Assembly (NCBI GenBank): GCA_900472605.1
Contig: UCJD01000029.1
Span: 31,614 to 95,613 of the forward strand
Source: Hyphomicrobiales bacterium
GTDB lineage: Bacteria; Pseudomonadota; Alphaproteobacteria; Rhizobiales; Rhizobiaceae
Direction: 5' to 3'
DNA length: 64,000 nucleotides
Under the pieces are notes generated by a model. That model worked only from the letters and a program-made list of their open reading frames with translations. It made no database searches and was not told the DNA's origin. Below, in pieces: positions 55,362 to 64,000 of the stretch. Both the position numbers and the translations under genes were made by a program. The first letter of the stretch is position 1; each line of letters begins with the position of its first letter.

Positions 55362-56042
55362 ATGAAGTCTGCGACGAGATCGGACAGTTCGCCATTTTAT
55401 GGCGCAGTTCACGAAAACGCGTTCCCGCCCACAGGCGGCTTCGCAAAACGGGCATTCGATGTGTCCGCCGCCTGCCTCGGGCTTCTGTTTCTGAGCCCAA
55501 TCTTTTTGATGGTGATGCTGCTTGTGAAGCTCACGGACAAGGGTCCGGCTTTCTATGGCCATCGCCGTATCGGCCACAACGGCCAGGAATTCCGTTGCCT
55601 GAAGTTTCGGACAATGGTCACCAATGGCGACAAGGTGCTGCAGGACTACCTGCGCAACAACCCTTCCGCCATGGACGAGTGGCGCGCTACGCGCAAACTG
55701 CAGAACGACCCTCGGGTGACTGCCGTTGGCGCCGTGCTGCGCAAGCTGAGCCTTGATGAGCTTCCCCAGCTCTTCAACATCATTCGCGGCGAAATGAGTG
55801 TCGTCGGTCCGCGTCCCGTCGTTCAAGACGAACTTGAAATGTACGAGCAGGCTGCCGTCTTCTATCTGCAGTCCCGCCCGGGCCTTACCGGTCTCTGGCA
55901 GGTCAGCGGACGCAATGATGTCTCCTATGCCGCTCGCGTCGCTTTCGACACGCACTACGTCGAAAACTGGTCGATGGCACGGGACGTTGCGATCATCGCG
56001 AAGACCATTCCCGCCGTCTGCGCTCAGCGCGGAAGCTACTAA
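55362..56042 (+). CDS. exoY: Undecaprenyl-phosphate galactosephosphotransferase ExoY
   Basis: A 226-residue bacterial sugar transferase that starts succinoglycan synthesis by moving galactose-1-phosphate from UDP-galactose to the lipid carrier. One membrane segment (about 35-58) precedes the catalytic domain with 'KFRTM', 'KLSLDELPQLFNII', 'GPRP' and 'RPGLTGLWQVSGRN'. Length and order (exoY-F-Q-Z) match S. meliloti. The ATG follows GTGGAG. Its activity is the known target of the ExoX inhibitor encoded in the opposite direction. Confidence 0.95.
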   Translation: MKSATRSDSSPFYGAVHENAFPPTGGFAKRAFDVSAACLGLLFLSPIFLMVMLLVKLTDKGPAFYGHRRIGHNGQEFRCLKFRTMVTNGDKVLQDYLRNNPSAMDEWRATRKLQNDPRVTAVGAVLRKLSLDELPQLFNIIRGEMSVVGPRPVVQDELEMYEQAAVFYLQSRPGLTGLWQVSGRNDVSYAARVAFDTHYVENWSMARDVAIIAKTIPAVCAQRGSY

Positions 56043-56107
56043 CGGCATCCTTAAGCCCGACGAGCACGTCTTTTGGCTCGCCGTCGGGATGAAACACGGG
56101 GAAAAAT

Positions 56108-57379
56108 ATGAACGAACGTTTATTTGGCAGTCAGGCTGGGCGATCCCGTGCCCTTCGATCCGGTGTTGCAGTCGCTGCCGGGTTGAGTGCATTCCTGCTG
56201 TCTTCATTCATTGCCAGTGCGGAAGATTATCGCCTTGGCACAATGGATAAAGTGAAGATTCGAGTGGCCGAATGGCAGACCGCGGATGGGACGATCCGCG
56301 ACTGGTCTGTCGTCAGCGGCGACTACACGGTTGGCCCTTCCGGCAGCATTTCGCTGCCATTCGTCGGCGATCTCGCCGCTTCCGGGCAGACGACCGACGC
56401 CATCGCCAAGCAGATCGGCATGGCCCTGCAAAAGCAGTTTGCCCTGAAGGACCGGCCATCGGCATCTGTCGAATTGTCGGAATTCCGCCCTGTCTATCTC
56501 TCCGGTGACGTGGAGAAGCCGGGTGAGTTTCCGTTCGCGCCGAACCTCACCGTCGCCAAGGCCGTCAGCCTTGCCGGCGGTCTGCGGCGTGCCGATTCCG
56601 GCCAGCGGTTCGCGCGCGATTTCATCAACGCCAAGGGCGACGCGGTCGTCTACATGGCGGACAGGGCGCGGCTTCTGGTGAAGCAGGCCCGCTTGCAGGC
56701 CGAAATCGACAACAAGGATACATTCGAGATCCCGGCTGAGCTGAAAGACAAGGCAGAGGCGAGGGCGCTCGTCGATAGCGAAACGGCGCTCATGACCTCT
56801 CGCAAGAAGCGGCTGACGCTGCAGCTTCAGGCACTCGACGATCTCAGGGCACTCCTGCAGAGCGAAGTCGAGACGCTTGCGAAGAAGACACAGACGCAGA
56901 CCCGGCAGCTTGAGCTTGCCACGGCCGATCGCGACAAGGTCGACGATCTCGCCGAAAAGGGGCTGGTGCTCAGCGCCCGCAAGATGACAGCCGAGCAACG
57001 CGCGGCCGACCTCGAGGCGATGCTGCTCGACATCGACACGAACTCGCTCAAGGCCAAGCAGGATATCAGCAAGGCCAACCAGGACGAGATCACGCTTCGC
57101 AACGACTGGGACGCCCAGCTCGCGCAGGAAAAGCAGAGCACGGATGCGCAGATCGACCAGCTCAACCTGAAGCTCACGACGAGCAACTCGCTGATGGCCG
57201 AGGCGCTCACGCAGTCGACGGACGCAGCCCGGTTCGATACGTCGACCGGTGCGGCCAGCATCGCCTATTCGGTCATTCGTGACGTGGACGGCAAGCCGAA
57301 GGAAATCCCGGTGCAGGAAAGCACCGCGTTGCAGCCCGGCGATCTGATCAAGGTCACCGCCGGACTGGCTATGAGGTAA
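56108..57379 (+). CDS. exoF: Exopolysaccharide export/initiation protein ExoF
   Basis: A 423-residue exported protein. A hydrophobic signal spans residues about 18-38. A polysaccharide export domain follows ('YRLGTMDKVKIRVAEWQT', then 'DYTVGPSGSISLPFVGDLAA'), with an SLBB-like region 'VYLSGDVEKPGEFPFAPNL'. The middle is a long coiled coil (about 180-350). ExoF is needed with ExoY for the first sugar and for export. It lies 65 bp after exoY and 9 bp before exoQ. Confidence 0.93.
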   Translation: MNERLFGSQAGRSRALRSGVAVAAGLSAFLLSSFIASAEDYRLGTMDKVKIRVAEWQTADGTIRDWSVVSGDYTVGPSGSISLPFVGDLAASGQTTDAIAKQIGMALQKQFALKDRPSASVELSEFRPVYLSGDVEKPGEFPFAPNLTVAKAVSLAGGLRRADSGQRFARDFINAKGDAVVYMADRARLLVKQARLQAEIDNKDTFEIPAELKDKAEARALVDSETALMTSRKKRLTLQLQALDDLRALLQSEVETLAKKTQTQTRQLELATADRDKVDDLAEKGLVLSARKMTAEQRAADLEAMLLDIDTNSLKAKQDISKANQDEITLRNDWDAQLAQEKQSTDAQIDQLNLKLTTSNSLMAEALTQSTDAARFDTSTGAASIAYSVIRDVDGKPKEIPVQESTALQPGDLIKVTAGLAMR

Positions 57380-57388
57380 CGAGGCAGT

Positions 57389-58660
57389 ATGCGTATCGCT
57401 AAGTCGGCGCTCATCCAGCCCGGCGGGAATGTGGCCTATGCCGTTCCCGCCGTGGCGCTTTCGCTTTTTACGTTCGCCTACTCGCTTCGGTTCGGGCAGG
57501 TGTCGATCCTGCTTTACTATGCTCTCTGGCTGCCGCTGATCGCCGTCGATTACCGCAAGGTGCTCGGCAACTACAATCGCTACCTCTGGATTTACGCCTT
57601 CGCGGCGATCGCTTTCCTGTCGGTCTTCTGGTCGGCGGCGCCGAGCGTATCGATGCGCGCGAGCATCCAATATCTGACGCAGGTGCTGTGCGCACTCATC
57701 GCGGTCAGGGTGCTGGATGCCAGGACGCTGACGCTCGGCATGGTCGCCGGCATCGGCATCGTGCTCGTCTATTCGGTGCTGTTCGGGCATTACGAACTCG
57801 ACGTGATGGACAATACCTACAGCTTCGTCGGCGCCTTCGCGTCGAAGAACCAGCTCGGTTTTTACGCCTCGCTCGGCCTGATCGCCTGCTTCGCGACCGT
57901 TTTCATCTTCGGTGAACGCCGTCCATCGTGGCTGGGCGCCACCGGCGTCGTCGGGTTGCTGTCGGCCTATTGCCTGATGATGTGCCAGTCGGCGACGTCG
58001 GTCTTGACTGCCGTCGTGGTTCTGGCGCTGATGGTCGGCCTGCGTGTCGTGCTGACGCTGACGCCCGACCAGCGCAAGCTGCTGGTCATCGGCGGTGGTG
58101 TCGCGGTGATCGTGCTGGCGGTGGCCGGCGTCTATCTTGGCGCGGTGGATGCCGTGCTCGGGATTTTCGGCAAGGATTCGACGCTCACGGGCCGCACCTA
58201 TCTGTGGCAGCAGGGGATCGCGGCTGCGGCCGACAACCCCTATTTCGGCGTCGGCTATCAGGCTTATTGGGTGCAGGGCTTTTCGGAGCCGGAGCGCCTC
58301 TGGGAAGAGTTCTTCATCGGCTCGCGCAGCGGCTTCCACTTCCACAATACCTACATCGAGACAACGGTGGAGCTCGGGCTCGTGGGAGTGGCGATCCTGG
58401 TGTTCACGTTCCTGAAGATCCTGTGGGGGCATCTTCGTCGCCTGATCGAAGATATCAGGAACGATGAATCCTACCTGCTATTTGCCATTTGCGTGCTCCT
58501 GGTGATCCGCTCCTTCGTCGAGATCGACATTCTGACGCCCTATAATGTCGGGACGTTCCTGTTCTATTTCTGCGCCGGAAAACTGATGGGCGTGCGCCGA
58601 CAGCCCGATGTCGCGGCATGGGCGAGGCAGACACGACAGCCAGAACCATTGATGCATTAG
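57389..58660 (+). CDS. exoQ: Succinoglycan polymerase ExoQ (Wzy-like)
   Basis: A 423-residue inner-membrane protein with 10-11 helices, of the O-antigen ligase/polymerase group. The large periplasmic loop contains 'GRTYLWQQGIAAAADNPYFG' and 'FHFHNTYIETTVELG', which correspond to the conserved polymerase loop. ExoQ links octasaccharide units into high-mass succinoglycan. A GAGG site precedes the ATG. Length matches S. meliloti ExoQ. Confidence 0.92.
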   Translation: MRIAKSALIQPGGNVAYAVPAVALSLFTFAYSLRFGQVSILLYYALWLPLIAVDYRKVLGNYNRYLWIYAFAAIAFLSVFWSAAPSVSMRASIQYLTQVLCALIAVRVLDARTLTLGMVAGIGIVLVYSVLFGHYELDVMDNTYSFVGAFASKNQLGFYASLGLIACFATVFIFGERRPSWLGATGVVGLLSAYCLMMCQSATSVLTAVVVLALMVGLRVVLTLTPDQRKLLVIGGGVAVIVLAVAGVYLGAVDAVLGIFGKDSTLTGRTYLWQQGIAAAADNPYFGVGYQAYWVQGFSEPERLWEEFFIGSRSGFHFHNTYIETTVELGLVGVAILVFTFLKILWGHLRRLIEDIRNDESYLLFAICVLLVIRSFVEIDILTPYNVGTFLFYFCAGKLMGVRRQPDVAAWARQTRQPEPLMH

Positions 58661-58709
58661 CACCCACAGCATTATCGGCCGGCATCGAGCGGCCATTTGA
58701 GGAAACCGG

Positions 58710-59717
58710 ATGAAGACCCTTTACGGCATCCAATATCTGCGCGCCTTCGCGGCGCTTGCTGTCGTCGTTTTTCACGCGGCCGAGAAGTCCGGCGAGCACT
58801 TCGCCATCGGGGCCGCCGGTGTCGATGTGTTCTTCGTCATCAGCGGCTTCATCATGTGGGTGATCAGCGAGCGTCGGCCGATGACGCCGCAGGGCTTTCT
58901 GATCGACCGCCTGCGGCGCATCGCGCCATCCTACTGGCTGGTGACCTTTATCATGATCGCCGGCGCCGTGACCGGGCTGTTTCCCAATCTGCAGCTGACG
59001 ACATCGCATATCCTAGCGTCGCTGTTCTTCATTCCCGCGCATTCGCCGAGCACGGGCGACATCTGGCCGGTGCTGGTGCAGGGGTGGACGCTCAATTTCG
59101 AGATCTTCTTCTATGTCCTCTTCGCGGGCGCGCTGTTTCTGCCGCGCAAATGGCGTTTGCTCTTTCTGCTCGCCTTGTTCGGCGGCTTCTTCCTGGCCGG
59201 GCAGATCCTGCAACCGACGACGCCGGCCCTCTACACCTACACGCGGCCGATCATTCTTGAGTTTGTCGGTGGCGTCCTGATCGCCGAGTTGTGGCTTCGC
59301 TGGTGGATTGCCGGCACCAGCCTGGGGCTTGCCTGCGTGGGGGCCGCCCTTTCCGGTTTCGCCGCCATCCATCTGATGGGCGCCGAGTTCAATGCCGGGA
59401 TCTGCGGTCCGCTGGCGATGGTGCTGGTTTACGGGATGGTCTCGCTGGAGGCGGCCGGAAGTCTCGGCCGTATGCCGCTGCTCACCTATCTCGGCGACGC
59501 CTCCTACTCGATCTATCTCTGGCACACGCTTGCGATCTCGGTGGTCGCCAAGGCGGGGCAGATGGTCGGTCTCTCATCCACGGTCATGGCACCGGTGGGC
59601 GTTCTCGCCGGCGTGATTGTCGGAACGGCGGCCTACGAACTCATCGAGAAGCCGCTGAGGAAGCTGCTTTCCGGTTCCCGCTCGAAACAGGCGACACTCG
59701 CCCGCCGACCCTCATGA
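58710..59717 (+). CDS. exoZ: Exopolysaccharide acetyltransferase ExoZ (acyltransferase 3 family)
   Basis: A 335-residue inner-membrane acyltransferase with about ten helices. Family motifs are 'YLRAFAALAVVVFHAAE' (residues 7-23, with the catalytic histidine), 'GVDVFFVISGFIMWV' and 'RRIAPSYW'. ExoZ acetylates the third sugar of the succinoglycan unit. It lies 49 bp after exoQ (GAGGAAACCGG ribosome site). Its last bases overlap the end of the convergent RND gene by 6 bp. Confidence 0.93.
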   Translation: MKTLYGIQYLRAFAALAVVVFHAAEKSGEHFAIGAAGVDVFFVISGFIMWVISERRPMTPQGFLIDRLRRIAPSYWLVTFIMIAGAVTGLFPNLQLTTSHILASLFFIPAHSPSTGDIWPVLVQGWTLNFEIFFYVLFAGALFLPRKWRLLFLLALFGGFFLAGQILQPTTPALYTYTRPIILEFVGGVLIAELWLRWWIAGTSLGLACVGAALSGFAAIHLMGAEFNAGICGPLAMVLVYGMVSLEAAGSLGRMPLLTYLGDASYSIYLWHTLAISVVAKAGQMVGLSSTVMAPVGVLAGVIVGTAAYELIEKPLRKLLSGSRSKQATLARRPS

Positions 59718-62700
59718 CGAGGCGGCCGGCGGTGCCTGCGTATCCGGTTCCACGGTCTCCGCTGACTTGGCCGCTTTCCTCCTGAACGAGCGCAGCGCGA
59801 CATAGAAGACGGGGGTCAGGAACAGCCCGAATATCGTGACGCCGAGCATGCCTGAGAAGACGGCGGTGCCGAGCGACTGGCGCATTTCAGCGCCGGGGCC
59901 GGTGGCGATGGCGAGCGGCAGCACGCCGAAGATGAAGGCAAACGCCGTCATCAGGATCGGGCGCAGGCGCAGGTGGCTCGCCTCGACGGCCGCCTCCACC
60001 GGCGACTTGCCTTCGTCCTCCGCCTGGCGGGCGAACTCGACGATCAGGATGGCGTTCTTGGCCGCAAGGCCGATCAGCACGATCAGGCCGATCTGCGTCA
60101 GCACGTTGTTGTCCATGCCCCTAAACCATACCCCTACCAGCGCGGCGAGAACGGCGAGAGGGACGATCAGGATGATCGCCAGCGGCAGCACCCAGCTTTC
60201 GTATTGCGCCGCGAGCGCCAGGAAGACGAAGATGACCGAGAGCGCGAAGATATAGACCGCCGTGTTGCCGGTGTGGGTTTCCTGGTAGGCGAGCTCCGTC
60301 CACTCGAAGCTTGTGCCGGGCGGCAGGATCTTGGCGGCCAGCGCCTCCATCTTCTTCAGCGCGTCACCCGTCGAGGTGCCAGGTGTCGGGTTGCCCTGCA
60401 ACGGGACGGACACATACATATTGTAGCGCTGGACGAGGGCCGGGCCGCTGGAGTCCTGGATGTCCATCAGCGTGCCGAGCGGCACCAGCGCGCCGGTGGC
60501 CGAGCGGACCTTCAGGCCGAGAATATCCTCGCGGTCCATGCGGTACTGCCGGTCGGCCTGGGCGCGCACCTGATAGACGCGGCCGAAGGCGTTGAAGTCG
60601 TTGACATAGGCGACGCCGAGATTGATCGACAGCGCGTTGAAGATATTGGGGATCGGCACGTTGAGGAAACGGGCCTTGTCGCGATCGATGGCTAGATAAT
60701 ATTGCGGGCTGGCATCCGAGAAGGTCGTGAAGACGCCAGTCAGGCCTTCCGTCGTCGCGGCCGCGCCCATCATTTGCCGGGCGAGGCCGAGCACGCGGGT
60801 CATGTCGGGATTTTCAAGATCGAGGATCTGCATCTTGAAGCCGCCGGAATTGCCGACGCCGCGCACGGAGGGCGGCGGGATGGCGATGATGAAGGCCTCC
60901 TGGATGCTCTGCAGCTTGCCGAACAGCTGGCCGATGATCTTGTTGGCGGTCTCGCCGCCTTCCTCGCGCTCCGCAAACGACTTGAACGGCACGAAGACAA
61001 CGCCGGCATTCGACGCATTGGTGAAGGTCGCGCCGCTGAAGCCGGCGAACTGCACGGCATTGCCGACGCCGGGGACCGTGCGGGCGATATCGCCGACCTG
61101 TTTCACCACCGCATCGGTACGCGCCAGCGATGCGCCATCCGGCAGTTGGACGACGACGATCGCGTAGCCCTGGTCCATGGTCGGGATGAAGCCCGACGGC
61201 ACCTTGTTGATCATGAAATAGGTGGCGCCGAGCAGGCCTGCGAAGACGAGCAGCGAGCAGGTGATGCCGATCCAGCTGCTAACCAGGTGCCGGATGATCC
61301 ACGAATAACCGTGGCTCAGGCGATCGAAGCCGTGGTTGAAACCATTGGCAAGGCCACGCCCGAAACGCAGCGCGATGTTGTTGCGTGTGTGCTGGTGATC
61401 GTGGCTTCTCAGGAGAATGCCGGCCAGCGCCGGCGAGAGCGTCAGCGAGTTCAGCGCGGAGATCGCAGTGGTGACCGAGATGGTCACGGCGAACTGCTTG
61501 TAGAACTGGCCGGAGATGCCGGGAATGAAGGCGGTGGGAACGAAGACGGCGATCAGCACCAGCGAGATGGCGAGAACGGCGGTGCCGACTTCGTCCATCG
61601 TCACATGCGCGGCTTCCTTCGGCGTCATGCCGCGGGCGAGATTGCGCTCGACGTTCTCGACCACGACGATGGCGTCGTCGACCACGATGCCGATCGCGAG
61701 CACCAGGCCGAACAGCGTCAGCATGTTCAGCGAAAAGCCGAAGGCGAGCAGCACGGCGAAGGTGCCGATCAACGAGACCGGGATGGCGATGATCGGGATG
61801 ATCGCGGTTCGCCAGGATTGCAGGAACACAAGGACGACGATCGCCACCAGGATCGCCGCTTCGGCGATGGTTCTGTAGACTTCGGAGATCGATTCCGAGA
61901 TGAACTCGGTGGTGTCGTAGACGATGCGGTACTCCAGCCCCTGCGGGAAGGTCTGGGAGATGTCCTTCATCAGCGTCTGGATCTGGTGCGCGGTGTCGAG
62001 CGCGTTGGTTCCCGGGCGTGCGAAGATGCCGAGCGCCACGGCGGGATCGTTGTTGAGATAGCTGTTGGTGACGTAATCCTGCGCCCCAAGCTCGATGCGG
62101 GCGACGTCCTGCAACTGCACAAGGCGGCCGGCGCCCGTCGACTTGACGATGACATAGCGGAATTCGCGCACGTCGGAGAAGCGGCCGTCGGTTCTGACCG
62201 TATATTCGAAGGCGTTCTTGCCTGTCACCGGCGGCGCGCCGATCTTGCCGCCGGAGACCTGGACATTCTGGTCGCGAAGCGCGGAGACGACGTCATCCGA
62301 TGTCATGCCGTAGGCCGAGAGCTTTTGCGGATCCAGCCAGATGCGCATGGAATACTGGCGCTCGCCGAAGACCTGCACGTCGCCGACGCCGTCCAGGCGC
62401 ACGAGCACGTCGCGGATGCGGTTGCGGGCATAGTTGGAGACGTAGAGCTGGTCATAGCGATGCGAGGGCGACAGCAGATGCACGACCATCATCAGGTCGG
62501 GTGAGCTCTTGTCGGTCGTGACGCCGAGGCGCTGCACCTCTTCGGGCAGGCGGGGCAGGGCGATCGAGACGCGGTTCTGGACGAGGACCTGAACCTTGTC
62601 GAGGTCGGTACCGAGCTTGAAAGTGATGGTCAACGACATGGCGCCGTCGGCGCTGGAATAGGAGGACATGTAAAGCATGTTCTCGACGCCGTTGATCTGC

Positions 62701-62906
62701 TGCTCGAGCGGCGTGGAGACCGTGTCGGCGATGGTCTGCGGGTCGGCGCCCGGATAGGAGGTGCGCACGACGATGGTCGGCGGCGCGATCTCGGGATATT
62801 GCGAGACAGGCAGCTGGGTGTAGGCAACGCCGCCGACGAGAAGCAGCACGATCGAGATGACCGCCGCGAAGATCGGGCGGTCGACGAAGAAATGAGCGAA
62901 CCTCAT
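59712..62906 (-). CDS. HAE1-type RND multidrug efflux transporter
   Basis: A 1064-residue proton-driven pump of the AcrB/MexB/BepE group. The N-terminus 'MRFAHFFVDRPIFAAVISIV' and 'VSQYPEIAPPTIVVRTSYPG' are typical. The proton-relay aspartates are in 'GIVVDDAIVVVENVER' (helix 4), and the relay lysine in 'GLAAKNAILIVEFAR' (helix 10). It exports drugs, detergents or plant compounds across both membranes with an adaptor and an outer-membrane channel. The adaptor gene lies upstream, overlapping by ATGA. No outer-membrane channel gene is in view. It converges with exoZ. Confidence 0.95.
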   Translation of the reverse strand: MRFAHFFVDRPIFAAVISIVLLLVGGVAYTQLPVSQYPEIAPPTIVVRTSYPGADPQTIADTVSTPLEQQINGVENMLYMSSYSSADGAMSLTITFKLGTDLDKVQVLVQNRVSIALPRLPEEVQRLGVTTDKSSPDLMMVVHLLSPSHRYDQLYVSNYARNRIRDVLVRLDGVGDVQVFGERQYSMRIWLDPQKLSAYGMTSDDVVSALRDQNVQVSGGKIGAPPVTGKNAFEYTVRTDGRFSDVREFRYVIVKSTGAGRLVQLQDVARIELGAQDYVTNSYLNNDPAVALGIFARPGTNALDTAHQIQTLMKDISQTFPQGLEYRIVYDTTEFISESISEVYRTIAEAAILVAIVVLVFLQSWRTAIIPIIAIPVSLIGTFAVLLAFGFSLNMLTLFGLVLAIGIVVDDAIVVVENVERNLARGMTPKEAAHVTMDEVGTAVLAISLVLIAVFVPTAFIPGISGQFYKQFAVTISVTTAISALNSLTLSPALAGILLRSHDHQHTRNNIALRFGRGLANGFNHGFDRLSHGYSWIIRHLVSSWIGITCSLLVFAGLLGATYFMINKVPSGFIPTMDQGYAIVVVQLPDGASLARTDAVVKQVGDIARTVPGVGNAVQFAGFSGATFTNASNAGVVFVPFKSFAEREEGGETANKIIGQLFGKLQSIQEAFIIAIPPPSVRGVGNSGGFKMQILDLENPDMTRVLGLARQMMGAAATTEGLTGVFTTFSDASPQYYLAIDRDKARFLNVPIPNIFNALSINLGVAYVNDFNAFGRVYQVRAQADRQYRMDREDILGLKVRSATGALVPLGTLMDIQDSSGPALVQRYNMYVSVPLQGNPTPGTSTGDALKKMEALAAKILPPGTSFEWTELAYQETHTGNTAVYIFALSVIFVFLALAAQYESWVLPLAIILIVPLAVLAALVGVWFRGMDNNVLTQIGLIVLIGLAAKNAILIVEFARQAEDEGKSPVEAAVEASHLRLRPILMTAFAFIFGVLPLAIATGPGAEMRQSLGTAVFSGMLGVTIFGLFLTPVFYVALRSFRRKAAKSAETVEPDTQAPPAASS

Positions 62907-64000
62907 TGTGGCGTCTCCGTCGCGGCATTGTCCGGCGGCGTGTCGCGCCGCTCCTGCGGCAACTCTGTCATCTGCGGCGTGATCGTGGCGCCGGGGCGGG
63001 CGCGCATCAGGCCGTTGACGATGATCGTCTCGGAACCATCAAGGCCTTCGCGGATGACGCGGTAGCCATAGAGCCGCGGGCCGGGGCGCACGGGCTTGGT
63101 CGACACCTTGCCATCGGGGCCGACGACAAAGACGACGCGTTCGTTCTGGTCGGAGCCGATCGCCTCGTCGGGCACGAGGATCGCCTTGTACTTGTTGGAG
63201 GCTTCCACCTGCACACGGCCGAAGAGGCCGGGCTGCAGGATCAGGTCGGGATTGGCCAGCCGAGCGCGAATGCGGATGGTGCCGCTTTCGTTGTCGATGC
63301 GGTTTTCGGCGAAGTCGAGCTTGCCGGTGAAAGGCTTGGCGGTCGGGTCGGAAATCGTCACGGTAACAGGCACCCCGCCGCCGCCCAGCTGCAGATCCTT
63401 GCCGAGCTTGCGCGCGGTATCGGCGAAATTCAGCAGGCGGCGCTCATCGACATCGAAGTAGAAGTCGATCGGGTCCAGGGAAACGATGGTGGTCAAAATG
63501 GTCTGGTCTGCCTGCACCAGATTGCCCGTGGAGATCAGGCGGCGGTCGATGCGGCCGCTCAAGGGCGCTGATATCGTGGTGTACTCCATGTCGAGTGCCG
63601 CGCGATCGGCGGTTGCCTGGGCGCCGCGGACATTGGCCTGCGCCGATATCCATTCGCGCCGGCGATCGTCGAGCGTCGAGACCGACTGGCTGCCGCTGGT
63701 GGCGAGGCTCTGCGCGCGGTTGAACTGCGCCTCGGCGTAGGTCTGGGTGGATTTGGCGACTTCGAGCGCGGCGTTGGCTTCGTTGAGCGCGGTGACGAAG
63801 GGGCGCTGGTCGATGACGAAGAGCTTGTCGCCCTTCTTCACCAGCGCACCGTCCGTGAAGTCGACTTCGTTCAAATAGCCGCCGACGCGTGCCCGAACGG
63901 AGACTTCGTCAACCGCCTCGAAGCGGCCGATGAACTCGTCGTTGTCGACGACTTCGCGCACAACGGGCTTGGCCACGGTGACGGGCGGCGGGGGCGGGGC
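62903..64000 (-). CDS. RND efflux periplasmic adaptor (5' end outside window)
   Basis: The frame is open to the window edge, so the N-terminal signal is missing. What is seen starts with a proline-rich spacer ('APPPPPVTVAKPVVREVVDN'), followed by a beta-barrel/lipoyl fold, an alpha-helical hairpin (about 90-150 residues in, 'AEAQFNRAQSLATSGSQS') and 'TISAPLSGRIDRRLISTGNL'. This is the classical MFP adaptor of HAE1 pumps. The GTG at 63976 might be mistaken for the start but lies within the conserved 'VTVAKPVV' stretch. Its stop overlaps the transporter's ATG, so the pair is co-translated. Confidence 0.92.
   Translation of the reverse strand, partial: APPPPPVTVAKPVVREVVDNDEFIGRFEAVDEVSVRARVGGYLNEVDFTDGALVKKGDKLFVIDQRPFVTALNEANAALEVAKSTQTYAEAQFNRAQSLATSGSQSVSTLDDRRREWISAQANVRGAQATADRAALDMEYTTISAPLSGRIDRRLISTGNLVQADQTILTTIVSLDPIDFYFDVDERRLLNFADTARKLGKDLQLGGGGVPVTVTISDPTAKPFTGKLDFAENRIDNESGTIRIRARLANPDLILQPGLFGRVQVEASNKYKAILVPDEAIGSDQNERVVFVVGPDGKVSTKPVRPGPRLYGYRVIREGLDGSETIIVNGLMRARPGATITPQMTELPQERRDTPPDNAATETPQ

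Noticed and set aside
60702..62504. A 600-codon plus-strand frame opposite the RND transporter
   Set aside because: The opposite strand carries an unmistakable RND transporter; this frame is composed of charged filler residues.

Overview
The window is high-GC, densely coded DNA from an alphaproteobacterium, almost certainly a member of the Rhizobiaceae (Rhizobium/Agrobacterium/Sinorhizobium group). The evidence is a near-complete succinoglycan (exo) cluster, a RopA-type porin and closely packed operons with ATGA/GTGA overlaps. I see no tRNA, rRNA, CRISPR array, insertion sequence or phage gene.

Layout. (1) 1-12,135: a stress and transport block. It holds the end of an ornithine decarboxylase gene with potE, a periplasmic binding protein, an AI-2E-type permease, polyphosphate kinase 2, a SulP transporter, a YiaV/YiaW-like HlyD+DUF3302 pair, a DUF3300+DUF2950 pair and several small proteins of unknown function. 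(2) 12,399-25,945: the most unusual part. A five-gene translationally coupled operon (nucleotidyltransferase, glycerophosphodiesterase-like, HAD phosphatase, a second nucleotidyltransferase paralogue with a degenerate active site, cupin) and a sugar-related unknown gene precede a 1745-residue protein. That protein is built of 217 in-register octapeptides, grouped in 17-octad (408 bp) super-repeats. Downstream lie a TPR/GT41 O-GlcNAc-transferase-like enzyme and UDP-galactopyranose mutase. I read this as a candidate locus for a glycosylated surface or secreted repeat protein. That is inference; the repeat geometry itself is directly visible.

(3) 26,096-31,441: an exported MsrB-MsrA pair and a three-subunit membrane gluconate 2-dehydrogenase-type operon. 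(4) 31,565-43,211: a dimethylglycine/sarcosine dehydrogenase-like flavoprotein, a CorA-type transporter, two Rrf2 regulators (one with four clustered cysteines), RopA porin, a PntA-like orphan, glutamine-dependent NAD synthetase and a metallophosphatase.

(5) 43,212-59,717: the exo cluster, exoP-O-M-(A+L fused)-K-H on the minus strand, exoW plus, exoU and exoX minus, exoY-F-Q-Z plus. ExoY starts the lipid-linked repeat unit; A, L, M, O, U and W extend it; H and Z decorate it; Q, P and F polymerise and export it; K trims it; X restrains ExoY. exoN, exoI, exoT, exoV and exoB are not in the window. ExoL and ExoA share one uninterrupted reading frame. (6) 59,712-64,000: an HAE1-type RND efflux pump and its adaptor, truncated by the window edge.
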